Below, piece by piece: positions 16,501-23,574 of a stretch of 64,000 bases of DNA. The notes beneath the pieces were generated by a model that worked only from the letters and a program-made list of their open reading frames with translations, was not told where the DNA came from and did not search any database. A program made the translations under genes and the position numbers. Position 1 is the stretch's first letter, and the number at the start of each line of letters is the position of its first letter. Source of the stretch: JADCCX01 sp031373545 (lineage in GTDB: Bacteria; Pseudomonadota; Alphaproteobacteria; Rhizobiales; Beijerinckiaceae); contig JANMMT010000081.1 in NCBI GenBank assembly GCA_031373545.1, positions 14,158-78,157 on the forward strand, written 5' to 3'.

Positions 16501-16670
16501 GTGGCGAACAAACGCACAGCACCCGTCGGCAGGCCATCCGAACGCGCGAGGTAGCGTCGGTCCTGATTCATCGACTGGAAATAGGCCCGGAAGATGAAGT
16601 TGGACCCATCGACCAGAAACACCCGGTCGCCCTTGGTGATGGGCCGTGTGCCCTGTGCTGTCTCGCTCAT
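13587..16670 (-). CDS. polA: DNA polymerase I with intact exonuclease domains and a repeat insertion
   Basis: A 1027-residue polymerase for lagging-strand primer removal and repair. The 5'-3' exonuclease domain spans about residues 1-305 (ADDLIATYTRQAVDAG, LSGDSTDNVPGAPGIG). The 3'-5' exonuclease domain has AIDTETDSLD, so proofreading looks intact. The polymerase domain has motif A (ISADYSQIELRVLAHM), motif B (RRRAKAINFGIIYG) and motif C (LQVHDELIFE). The protein is longer than usual because a 142-bp palindromic repeat is translated in frame in the linker (about residues 341-388). Its ATG overlaps the stop of the upstream ABC gene (ATGA), so it is translated from the same message. Confidence 0.95.
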   Translation of the reverse strand: MSETAQGTRPITKGDRVFLVDGSNFIFRAYFQSMNQDRRYLARSDGLPTGAVRLFATKMLQFVTEGALGVKPTHLAIIFDKSENSFRKALYPAYKANRSAPPEDLVPQFPLMRETVKAFGMIPVEQDVYEADDLIATYTRQAVDAGAEVLIISADKDLMQLIEPGVAMYDPASGIAGAKGAREERKIGCDEVIDYFGVPPERVVDVQALSGDSTDNVPGAPGIGIKTAAQLINEYGDLDTLLARAGEIKQPKKRETLTDPAVIEKVRISRKLVDLVRDVAVVTPLTDLALPPFEAVPLIAFLKAMEFTTITKRIADKAEVDVAAVEPDARLRVGNYGPKAGAPLSPPGGEGGEALPSREGGLLSAISPPPSSSLRSEPPSPPGGGRGASPAHLSASRKAEAEATKIDTSTYETLATLNQLDTWLDAARAQGFLAIDTETDSLDAMQANIVGFSLALAPGRACYAPLLHKGEGAGDLFGGGNLMAGQMAHAAALARLKPVLEDESVLKIGQNIKFDMQVFAQADITVRNIDDTLLMSYALDGGATSGNTGGHGMDALSQRWLGHTPISYDAVTGTGKNRVTFDRVPLDKATAYAAEDADVTLRLWRVLKPRLAAEGMTTVYETLERPLAPVLCRMERRGIAIDRQILSRLSGEFAQRMAGLEDEIQKLVGEPFNLGSPKQLGDILFGKMGLPGGKKTATGQWATGAGALEELAEQGHELPARILDWRQLSKLKSTYTDALPSFVHPQTHRVHTSFAMAATTTGRLSSSDPNIQNIPVRNEQGRKIRTAFVATPGNKLISADYSQIELRVLAHMADIPQLTKAFADGLDIHAMTASEMFGVPIKDMPSEVRRRAKAINFGIIYGISAFGLANQLSISREEAGAYIRTYFERFPGIKDYMEATKKAVHRDGYVSTIFGRKCHYPQIGTKNPSERAFLERAAINAPIQGSAADIIRRAMVRMEDALSAARLSAHMLLQVHDELIFESPESEVEAALPVIRRVMIEAALPAVHLCVPLQVDARAAHNWDAAH
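15507..15648. repeat. 142-bp palindromic element inserted in polA
   Basis: The outer arms are 33 bp each (15507-15539 and 15616-15648) and are reverse complements with a single mismatch. Both contain the same CCCCTCC/GGAGGGG core, and the inner part is partly complementary as well. Read on the polA strand it stays open and encodes a Pro/Gly/Ser-rich stretch (LSPPGGEGGEALPSREGG and PPSPPGGGRGAS). This resembles intergenic palindromic repeats of GC-rich alphaproteobacteria that have inserted into a tolerated linker. No second copy is seen in this window. Confidence 0.85.
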
Positions 16671-18775
16671 TTGGGCGCAAACCTCTTGGCATTCGTGGCG
16701 TCGGCCACCGTGAACAGGCCATCGTCGCCCGCAACAAGCTCAATCTGCCGGTCGTGCATGGCCACCAGCGTCGAGCGATGGCCGATGGAGACGACCGTCG
16801 TGTCCGGCAGGCGCTCCCTGATCAGGGCGTAGATGGCCGCCTCGGTGGATTCATCCAGCGCCGCCGTGGCCTCATCGAGAAACAGCCAATCGGGCTTGGA
16901 CAGCAGCGCCCGCGCAATCGCCACGCGCTGCTGCTCGCCCAGCGACAGAACCTGGCTCCAGAACGCCTGTTCATCGAGGCGGTGGATGAGTTTGGGCAGT
17001 TTCACCGCCAGCAAGGCCGCGCGGATGGCCTCGTCAGAATGGGTGTCGTAGAGGTCGGGATACTCGACCGCCTGTTTGAGCGTTCCCATGGGCAGATAAG
17101 GCCTTTGCGGCAACAGCAGCATGCGCTTGCCTTCGGGCGTGAAGATATGGCCCTCGCCATAAGGCCAGATGCCGGACACCGCGCGAAACAGCGTCGACTT
17201 GCCGGACCCCGATGGCCCCGTGACCAGCGTGCGTTGTCCTCCCCGCAGCGTCAGGTCCGTGATGGAGACAATCGTCTCGCCGCCCGGCACGCCCAGCTTG
17301 AGCGCGGGGATGGAGACATCTGCACCCGCCTGGTCGTGGCGCTGAATGCCGCTGTCCGCTTGCAAATCCTCTGCCTCGCCCATGGCCGTCTGGAAGGTCG
17401 ACAGGCGGTCGACGGTCGCCTTGTAATTGGCCAGCGTCGCGTAGCGGATGATGAACCACTGCATGGCGCCTTCCACGCGGCCAAAGGCACCTGCCGTCTG
17501 CTGCAACTGCCCCAGCGTGATCGCGCCGGTGAAGAAAGCGGGCGCCATAATCACGTAGGGAAACACGACGCTTGCCTGAAAATAAACCGAGGTGAAGGTG
17601 CTCAGCTTGAGGTTCTGGCGGATGAGATCATAGGTGTTGCCCACGATGGCAGCAAAGCGCTGGCGGATGTGCTGGCGCTCGGCGGGCTCCCCGCGCAGCA
17701 GCGCCACCTGTTCGCCGTATTCCCGCAGGCGCGCGAGTTGATAGCGGAAATCGGCTTCGTAGCGCTCCTGGTTGAAATCCATCCGGATGAGCGGACGGCC
17801 GATCAGATGGGTCAGCCACGTGCCGACGAAAGAATAGATCAGCGCCACCCAGAACGGCAGGCCCGGCACGACGATGCTGGTGCCGGGAATGGCGAACTCA
17901 GCGGGGATCGACCACAGGATGATCGAGAACGACACGAGGTTGGATATGGTCGAGAGCAGGCTGATGGAGAAGGCGTAGGTGTTGAGAATGTACCCCCGCA
18001 CATCCTCCGCGATGCGCTGGTCCGGGTTGTCCGCGCCCCCCGTGAAGCCCATGCGGTAGTGACTGCCGCCGTTCAGCCAGCGCGCGCTGTAGCGATCCAC
18101 GAGATACTCGCGCCAGCGCAATTTGAGGATGTTCTCGATGAAATACTCGATGAGGTTGGAAATGACGGCGATGGCGGCCCAGAACATGAAGACCGTGAAC
18201 AGCAGGCTCCAGAAGGCCGCCTGATCCTTGTTCTGGATCGCGTTGAACCAATCGCGGCTGAAGAAGCTGAGGCGCACACTGATGCCGACCTGCAACTGGT
18301 TGAGCACGACCAGAAAGATCGTGAGACCCCAGGCAAGGTGGCGCTCCTGCACGGCACCGAGCAAAGGCAGCGTGGTGACCTTGGTGTTGGCGGCGTCGAA
18401 ATAGGGGTCGGCCAGGCCTGTGATCTGGCGCACGACGGGAATGAACGACACGGCGTAGACCAGAATGCCGAAGAGCCCGACCGTCAATGGAAGCTCGGAG
18501 GGGATGCTCACCGCCTGGAAGGCCGCCGGCCAGTATCCCTGCGTGCCTGCCAGAAAGGCGAGGCTCAGCACCACGTATTCAATGCTGAACACCGTGATGA
18601 ACAGGCGCAGGAACGCCGAAATGCGCGGAGACTGATAGGCCGCCCAGGCCAGCATGAGGCCGACGATGCCCAGCCCCATCAGCGCCCGCGACCCGCTTGC
18701 CCCGCCAAAGGCCAGGCAGAGCACCGCGACAATGCCGCTGGCGATGGCGAGAACGGCAGGAGCAAACAGCGCCAT
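16667..18775 (-). CDS. SbmA/BacA-like ABC transporter with fused ATPase
   Basis: A 702-residue half-transporter from the chosen start. The N-terminal part (to about residue 430) is a membrane domain of the SbmA/BacA/YddA type, with FFSRDWFNAIQNKDQAAFW and WREYLVDRYSARWLNGGSHY, both landmarks of peptide or vitamin uptake proteins. The C-terminal ATPase has Walker A GPSGSGKST, signature LSLGEQQRVAIARALL and Walker B WLFLDEATAALDE. Fused forms import cobalamin or antimicrobial peptides in mycobacteria; BacA matters for legume symbionts. The start at 18775 follows AAGGATG. Its stop overlaps polA. Confidence 0.85.
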   Translation of the reverse strand: MALFAPAVLAIASGIVAVLCLAFGGASGSRALMGLGIVGLMLAWAAYQSPRISAFLRLFITVFSIEYVVLSLAFLAGTQGYWPAAFQAVSIPSELPLTVGLFGILVYAVSFIPVVRQITGLADPYFDAANTKVTTLPLLGAVQERHLAWGLTIFLVVLNQLQVGISVRLSFFSRDWFNAIQNKDQAAFWSLLFTVFMFWAAIAVISNLIEYFIENILKLRWREYLVDRYSARWLNGGSHYRMGFTGGADNPDQRIAEDVRGYILNTYAFSISLLSTISNLVSFSIILWSIPAEFAIPGTSIVVPGLPFWVALIYSFVGTWLTHLIGRPLIRMDFNQERYEADFRYQLARLREYGEQVALLRGEPAERQHIRQRFAAIVGNTYDLIRQNLKLSTFTSVYFQASVVFPYVIMAPAFFTGAITLGQLQQTAGAFGRVEGAMQWFIIRYATLANYKATVDRLSTFQTAMGEAEDLQADSGIQRHDQAGADVSIPALKLGVPGGETIVSITDLTLRGGQRTLVTGPSGSGKSTLFRAVSGIWPYGEGHIFTPEGKRMLLLPQRPYLPMGTLKQAVEYPDLYDTHSDEAIRAALLAVKLPKLIHRLDEQAFWSQVLSLGEQQRVAIARALLSKPDWLFLDEATAALDESTEAAIYALIRERLPDTTVVSIGHRSTLVAMHDRQIELVAGDDGLFTVADATNAKRFAPK

Positions 18776-18909
18776 GGCAAGATCATCCTTGAAATCAGTC
18801 GGATGGTCATAGCGCAGTCCGTGTCCGCCGGAACCCCCGCAGGACTCAAAACAGGCTGATTTGTTCGGCACTGGCATAATTCGCATCGGCGCGGTACTCA
18901 GCGCCTTCC

Positions 18910-20661
18910 ATGGCCAAATCCCTTCCCTCCGACACCAAGCCCCTGCTCCAGCGCCTGTGGCGCGCGTGGGTGAAGCCGCACCGCGCGACCATTGCGGTGG
19001 TGCTGGGGTTCATCACGCTGGGCGCCGCCGCCAACGCGCTGTATCCCCTGCTGGTGAAGCAGGCCTTCGACCTGCTGGAGAAGAAGGATTTTGCCACGCT
19101 GTTCTGGGCACCGGTCGTCGTGGTTCTGGTGACATCGACCAAGGGCGTGGCGCTCTACGCGCAGAACATCCTCACCAACCGCTTCGTCACCCGCGTGGAG
19201 GCCGATATGCAGGCGGCGCTGTATGCCCATCTCGTGGACGCGGACCTCGCCCGCATCGCACGCGAAAGCCCGGCCTCGTTGACCCAGCGCTTCACCACGG
19301 ATTTCGCCTTCATCAAGGAGGCGCTGACAAGGCTATTCACGGTGTTCTTCCGCGACATCGCCATGCTGATCGCGCTGGTGGCGGTGCTGCTCTACATCGA
19401 TTGGAAGAGCACGCTGGTGGCCGGCGTGATCGCACCGTTCATCATCCCGCCCATCGCCCGCATCGGCAAGAAGCTGCGCCGTGTCGCCACGGCCACGCAG
19501 GAGCAGATCGGCACCATGGCCGCCCATGTGTCGGAAAGTCTGGCGGGCGCGCGGGTCGCCAAGACCTATCAGCTCGAGGGTTACCTGAAAGCGCGCGGCA
19601 CCAAAACCTTCGATGACATCCGCGACCTGAAGATGAAGGCTGCCAATGCCCGCGCGCGCATGGACCCGATCCTGGAAATCGGCGCGGGCTTTGCCATCGC
19701 CTTGGTCATCATCTTCGTGGGCTGGCGCCTGCAGAGCGGCACGACCACGCTGGGCGATTTTGCGGCCTACAGCGGCGCCCTGCTGATGGCGGCGCAGCCC
19801 GTGCGCACGCTGGGCAACCTCAATGCCATCGTGCAGGAGGCGCTGGCCGCACTCGCCCGCTATTTCGCCGTGATGGATGAAGCGCCCCGCGTGGCCGAGT
19901 GCCCAAGCGCCGCACCGCTTGCGATTGGCAAAGGCGAGGTGCGGTTCGAGAACGTGCGCTTCTCCTACACCGAAGCGGGCGCGGCGCTGGACGGCGTGAG
20001 CTTCACGGCCGCGGGCGGACAGACCACGGCACTGGTGGGGCGATCTGGCTCGGGCAAATCCACGCTGCTGAGCCTCGTGCCGCGCCTGATGGATGTGGAT
20101 GCGGGCGCCGTGCTGATCGACGGCGTAGATGTGCGCAAGTGCACGCTCAAATCCTTGCGCGATCATGTCTCGGTGGTCAGCCAGGACATCGTGCTCTTCG
20201 ATGACACGATCCGCGCCAACATCGCCTTCGGCAAACCGGGGGCGAGCGACGCGGAGATCATCGCCGCCGCCGAGGCTGCTGCCGCGCATGGCTTCATTGC
20301 AGCCCTGCCGGAGGGGTACGACGCCAGCGTGGGGGATCGCGGCGGGCGTTTGTCGGGCGGCGAACGCCAGCGCATCGCATTGGCCCGCGCCTTCCTGAAG
20401 AATGCACCCATTCTTCTGCTCGATGAGGCGACATCGGCGCTGGATGCAGAATCGGAAGACCTCGTGCAGGCGGCCCTCGCCAAGCTGATGGTGGGGCGCA
20501 CCACGCTCGTGATTGCCCATCGTCTCGCCACGGTGCGCGATGCCGACAGCATCGTGGTGCTGGATCAGGGCCGTGTCATCGAGCAGGGGCGCCACGGCGC
20601 GCTGATCAAGGCAAAAGGCATCTATGCGGGACTGCACAAGCGCCAGTTCAAGGACGATTAA
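18910..20661 (+). CDS. MsbA-type ABC exporter (fused permease/ATPase)
   Basis: A 583-residue exporter half: six helices in about residues 20-310, then an ATPase with Walker A GRSGSGKST, signature LSGGERQRIALARAFL and Walker B ILLLDEATSALDAESE. The coupling region reads SVVSQDIVLFDDTIRANIAF. The fold fits lipid, glycan or peptide exporters; the substrate is not visible. It is transcribed away from the SbmA-like gene and overlaps the membrane fusion protein gene tail-to-tail by four bases. The nearby polysaccharide synthase makes glycan or glycolipid export possible, but it is not co-transcribed. Confidence 0.85.
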   Translation: MAKSLPSDTKPLLQRLWRAWVKPHRATIAVVLGFITLGAAANALYPLLVKQAFDLLEKKDFATLFWAPVVVVLVTSTKGVALYAQNILTNRFVTRVEADMQAALYAHLVDADLARIARESPASLTQRFTTDFAFIKEALTRLFTVFFRDIAMLIALVAVLLYIDWKSTLVAGVIAPFIIPPIARIGKKLRRVATATQEQIGTMAAHVSESLAGARVAKTYQLEGYLKARGTKTFDDIRDLKMKAANARARMDPILEIGAGFAIALVIIFVGWRLQSGTTTLGDFAAYSGALLMAAQPVRTLGNLNAIVQEALAALARYFAVMDEAPRVAECPSAAPLAIGKGEVRFENVRFSYTEAGAALDGVSFTAAGGQTTALVGRSGSGKSTLLSLVPRLMDVDAGAVLIDGVDVRKCTLKSLRDHVSVVSQDIVLFDDTIRANIAFGKPGASDAEIIAAAEAAAAHGFIAALPEGYDASVGDRGGRLSGGERQRIALARAFLKNAPILLLDEATSALDAESEDLVQAALAKLMVGRTTLVIAHRLATVRDADSIVVLDQGRVIEQGRHGALIKAKGIYAGLHKRQFKDD

Positions 20662-21761
20662 GGCGTGCTGGTCGCGACCTGACTGCCGCCAACGCGCAAC
20701 CATGAGCTTGCGGCTTCACCCGCCTGCATCACGAGCCCCATCCCAAGGCTCATCAATCCCTGCGGCGACAGAGGGCTCGACAGGCGAATCTTGGCCTGAA
20801 TCGCGAAGGGGGGCGGGGTATCGAAGACCACGCGGAAGATCTGCTGGCGATCGGTCGCGCGAAAGCTCACCTGGAATTCGGGCGGCAGGGAATCTGTGAC
20901 GGTCTCGATCCGCTCGACCCGTCCGGGGTGGGTATGCTGGCCATCGGCCACGCGCACCCGGTCTTGCGGGGACAGGCTGTAGAACCGCCCGATTGGCATG
21001 TAGGCCAGCACGAACATCTCGCCGCGATAGACCTCCACCAGCGGATCGCCGGATTTCACGATCTGCCCCAGATGCGGCACTTTGGCCCCCACGATGCCTT
21101 CGGCCTGCGCGATGACCTTGCCGCCGTTGTAGCTGGCTTGAACCTGGGCAATCGCTGTATCCATGTCTCTGCGAGCGGCGAAGATGTTGGTGTGCTCGTT
21201 CTCAAGGGCTGTCAGTTCAGTTTTGAGAGAGCTTTCCTCGCGTTGCGCCTCCGAAAACTCGCGCTGCGCCTCCTGCACGCGCGGAGCGGTCGTCAGGCCA
21301 CCGGCATGGAGTTTGGCGATCTGCGCCTTGGTGTCGATGGCTCTGAGGCGGCGCTCGCTTGCATCGGGCAGAACCTTGCGAATGGTCTCGATGCGCCCGG
21401 CGATCTGAGCCTCGCGGCTCAGGATGGTGGCGCGGCGCGAGGCAAATTCAGCCATCTGATCGAGGATTTCCCGCGATTGAAGGGTGGCGATTTCCGTGCC
21501 CGGACTGACCTTGTCCCCGGGCTTGACATTGAGGGCGACGATGCGCGCGGAATAATCAGGCGCGATCACCATGCGCTCTTTGGTGACAATGCCCTCAGCA
21601 TCCAGAAAGAACCAGTGCCCCACGACAGCCCAGCCCAAGGCGGCGAACAGACCCACCACACAATAAAGGTAGAGACGGCGCGCGAAGGTCTGCCCTCCGG
21701 CGCGCACCTGGTTCGTCAACGTATCGGGACGTGCCCTTTTGCGGATCGCCTTGATCATCAT
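20658..21761 (-). CDS. HlyD/Alg44-like membrane fusion protein
   Basis: About 367 residues. One N-terminal membrane helix (LYLYCVVGLFAALGWAVVG) precedes a periplasmic adaptor with biotinyl-lipoyl-like halves (RIVALNVKPGDKVSPGTEIA and AEGIVGAKVPHLGQIVKSGD) that flank a long coiled coil (about residues 105-210). Downstream of a GT2 synthase this layout matches the adaptor of a polysaccharide secretion complex. The start is uncertain (ATGs at 21761 and 21758, or a longer frame to 21794). It follows the synthase on the same strand by about 110 bases. Confidence 0.78.
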   Translation of the reverse strand: MMIKAIRKRARPDTLTNQVRAGGQTFARRLYLYCVVGLFAALGWAVVGHWFFLDAEGIVTKERMVIAPDYSARIVALNVKPGDKVSPGTEIATLQSREILDQMAEFASRRATILSREAQIAGRIETIRKVLPDASERRLRAIDTKAQIAKLHAGGLTTAPRVQEAQREFSEAQREESSLKTELTALENEHTNIFAARRDMDTAIAQVQASYNGGKVIAQAEGIVGAKVPHLGQIVKSGDPLVEVYRGEMFVLAYMPIGRFYSLSPQDRVRVADGQHTHPGRVERIETVTDSLPPEFQVSFRATDRQQIFRVVFDTPPPFAIQAKIRLSSPLSPQGLMSLGMGLVMQAGEAASSWLRVGGSQVATSTP

Positions 21762-21868
21762 TCTGTCCGTTGATGGCCCGCGCGAGACGCGCATGACCCA
21801 ACGTCAGTTGTGCATGCAAAAGGTAAAATTTTGGATCAAGTCACGGATTGGATATGCGTGACTTTAGG

Positions 21869-23149
21869 CTACTTCCACCTGATCCAGTCGTTGACCTTGG
21901 GCGGGGCAAAATTGTCGCTGCGGGAAGCCGAATAGATCCACTCGTCGATGTAGGTGTAGAGCCGCGCATAACGCATGAGATAGCCCTTGAACGGCCCGTA
22001 GATAAAAATGAAGGGCCAGTAGCGCCAATACTGTGTCTTGCCGGTGGCAAGACACGCGCAGATGAACATGAACGTATCGATGATCAGAAAAGCAATATAG
22101 ATCAGAAACAGGGCAAAGAGCGTAAAGCTGAGCCCGGCGACTGATATGAGGTAGACAAGATAAAAGGGACCAACAATTGCGCACACGAGATCCATCACGA
22201 TGAAATCGAACTGATGGGGCAATTCGCTCAGTCTGAACTGGGGGCTGAACGGGTTGATGATGCGTGCATATTTGCGCAACCTCATCCACAACGAGTCGCG
22301 TTCCCAGCGCTGCCGCTGCTTGATCAGGTTGAACATGTGCGTCGGCACATCGGTGTAGGCAATGGCGCGCAGGGCAAAACCGATCTTGTAATCATGAATG
22401 CGCAGCCGGATCGTGATGTCGCCGTCTTCTCCCGGTCCCTGATCCATCATGCCGACACGCATGAAGGCTTCGCGCCGGAATGCGCCGAACGCGCCCGAAA
22501 TGATCGAAAGCTGCCCAACGGCGCCCAGCGCCGTCTTGCCGAGCTGGATCGCCGTCATGTATTCGATGGCCTGCAGTGAAGCTGTGATGGATTTATCGCC
22601 GTTGCGGACAAGGACCGATCCTCCCACCGCACCCATCTGGGGGTCGGCGAAGGGGCGCAGAATCTCCTCGATCGCCGTGCGGTCGAAGGAGCAATCGCAA
22701 TCGATGACGATGACGATGTCCCCGCTCGCCAGCCGCATGCCCAGGTTGATGGCGGAGGACTTGCCGCCGCGGATCGCGCATTCGGCGATCTTGTCGACTT
22801 TGCCTTCATGCTGCAGGCGCTTCATGATCTTGTAGGTCTCATCCGTGGACCCATCCGAGACGCAGATCACCTCGAAATCCTGGAAGCTCTGCTCGCGCAG
22901 CGACAGCACGCATTGCTCGATGGAATCAGCCTCGTTGTGTCCCGGGATCAGGACCGAAACTTTTCCGATCGCCGGCATCGGACCGTTCACCCTGGCCCGC
23001 TCGCGCCGCGTGATCAGGACGGCCGGAATGAAAGTCAGGATATAGCGCGGCCATTCCAGAAGCAGCGAGAACCAGAACAGCCCGAGGATGCCCGCGGCCG
23101 GGAGCCCGAGCAGAATACCAAGGCCGTTGTTGAACCAGTCGATGAGCAA
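21869..23149 (-). CDS. Processive family-2 glycosyltransferase (polysaccharide synthase)
   Basis: About 427 residues. A GT2 catalytic domain with DGSTDETYKIMKR, DCDCSFDRTAI (DxD), GPGEDGDITIRLR (catalytic ED) and KQRQRWERDSLWMR (the Q/RxxRW site of processive synthases) lies between an N-terminal helix and four or so C-terminal helices. Hyaluronan, chitin, cellulose and poly-GlcNAc synthases share this plan, so it likely makes a linear exopolysaccharide and moves it across the membrane. No in-frame ATG precedes the domain; I favour the TTG at 23149, but a GTG at 23248 is possible. The membrane fusion gene follows. Confidence 0.8.
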   Translation of the reverse strand: MLIDWFNNGLGILLGLPAAGILGLFWFSLLLEWPRYILTFIPAVLITRRERARVNGPMPAIGKVSVLIPGHNEADSIEQCVLSLREQSFQDFEVICVSDGSTDETYKIMKRLQHEGKVDKIAECAIRGGKSSAINLGMRLASGDIVIVIDCDCSFDRTAIEEILRPFADPQMGAVGGSVLVRNGDKSITASLQAIEYMTAIQLGKTALGAVGQLSIISGAFGAFRREAFMRVGMMDQGPGEDGDITIRLRIHDYKIGFALRAIAYTDVPTHMFNLIKQRQRWERDSLWMRLRKYARIINPFSPQFRLSELPHQFDFIVMDLVCAIVGPFYLVYLISVAGLSFTLFALFLIYIAFLIIDTFMFICACLATGKTQYWRYWPFIFIYGPFKGYLMRYARLYTYIDEWIYSASRSDNFAPPKVNDWIRWK

Positions 23150-23325
23150 GGCAAATAGCGGTGAGCAGAATGGAAGGAGAGCTTGCCTGCCTAACGCATG
23201 AGGCGTGAAGGAACGGTTAGGGATGTGGAGCGCTTGCGTGCGGTGCACCTGTTTTCACCCATCGCCCGCAAGATATCCTCAATCATCTCGCGCTCTGATG
23301 GGCCACGAGACACATGGAGTCTGTC

Positions 23326-23523
23326 ATGGATGGCATTGCCCTTACCTCGAACACCCGCGCGGCGCTCAACGCCGGCGAAGGCCAGCAAGCGGTTGCCATG
23401 ACCACCCTGAAAATGGCGGCCCAATCGGAAAAAGCCATCGTGGCGATGCTGGAAGCTTCAAGCGAGGGCCTGAAAGCCGCAGTTCCCGCAGGACAGGGCG
23501 CCAACGTGGACCGCATCGCCTGA
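23326..23523 (+). CDS. YjfB-like putative motility/small helical protein
   Basis: A 65-residue alanine-rich helical protein (MDGIALTSNTRAALNAGEGQ, then AVAMTTLKMAAQSEKAIVAM and a polar end) that resembles the YjfB-type putative motility family. I chose the ATG at 23326 because the first ATG at 23314 supplies its GGAG ribosome site. It sits between the GT2 gene and the zinc-ribbon regulator, transcribed away from both. Function is not established. Confidence 0.55.
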   Translation: MDGIALTSNTRAALNAGEGQQAVAMTTLKMAAQSEKAIVAMLEASSEGLKAAVPAGQGANVDRIA

Positions 23524-23574
23524 TCGCGGGCTGAAACGCCAAAGCGCAGCCACCCGGCAGACGGAAAAAGTTGT

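Noticed and set aside
16646..18859. 737-codon open frame on the plus strand
   Set aside because: It lies wholly opposite the SbmA-like ABC gene; the residues are Arg/Gln/His-rich as expected for a GC-rich antisense frame and show no family motif.
23208..23234. GGAAC-16-CGCT as another EcfG promoter before the YjfB-like gene
   Set aside because: The -10 element breaks the conserved TT, and the distance to the start is over 90 bases.
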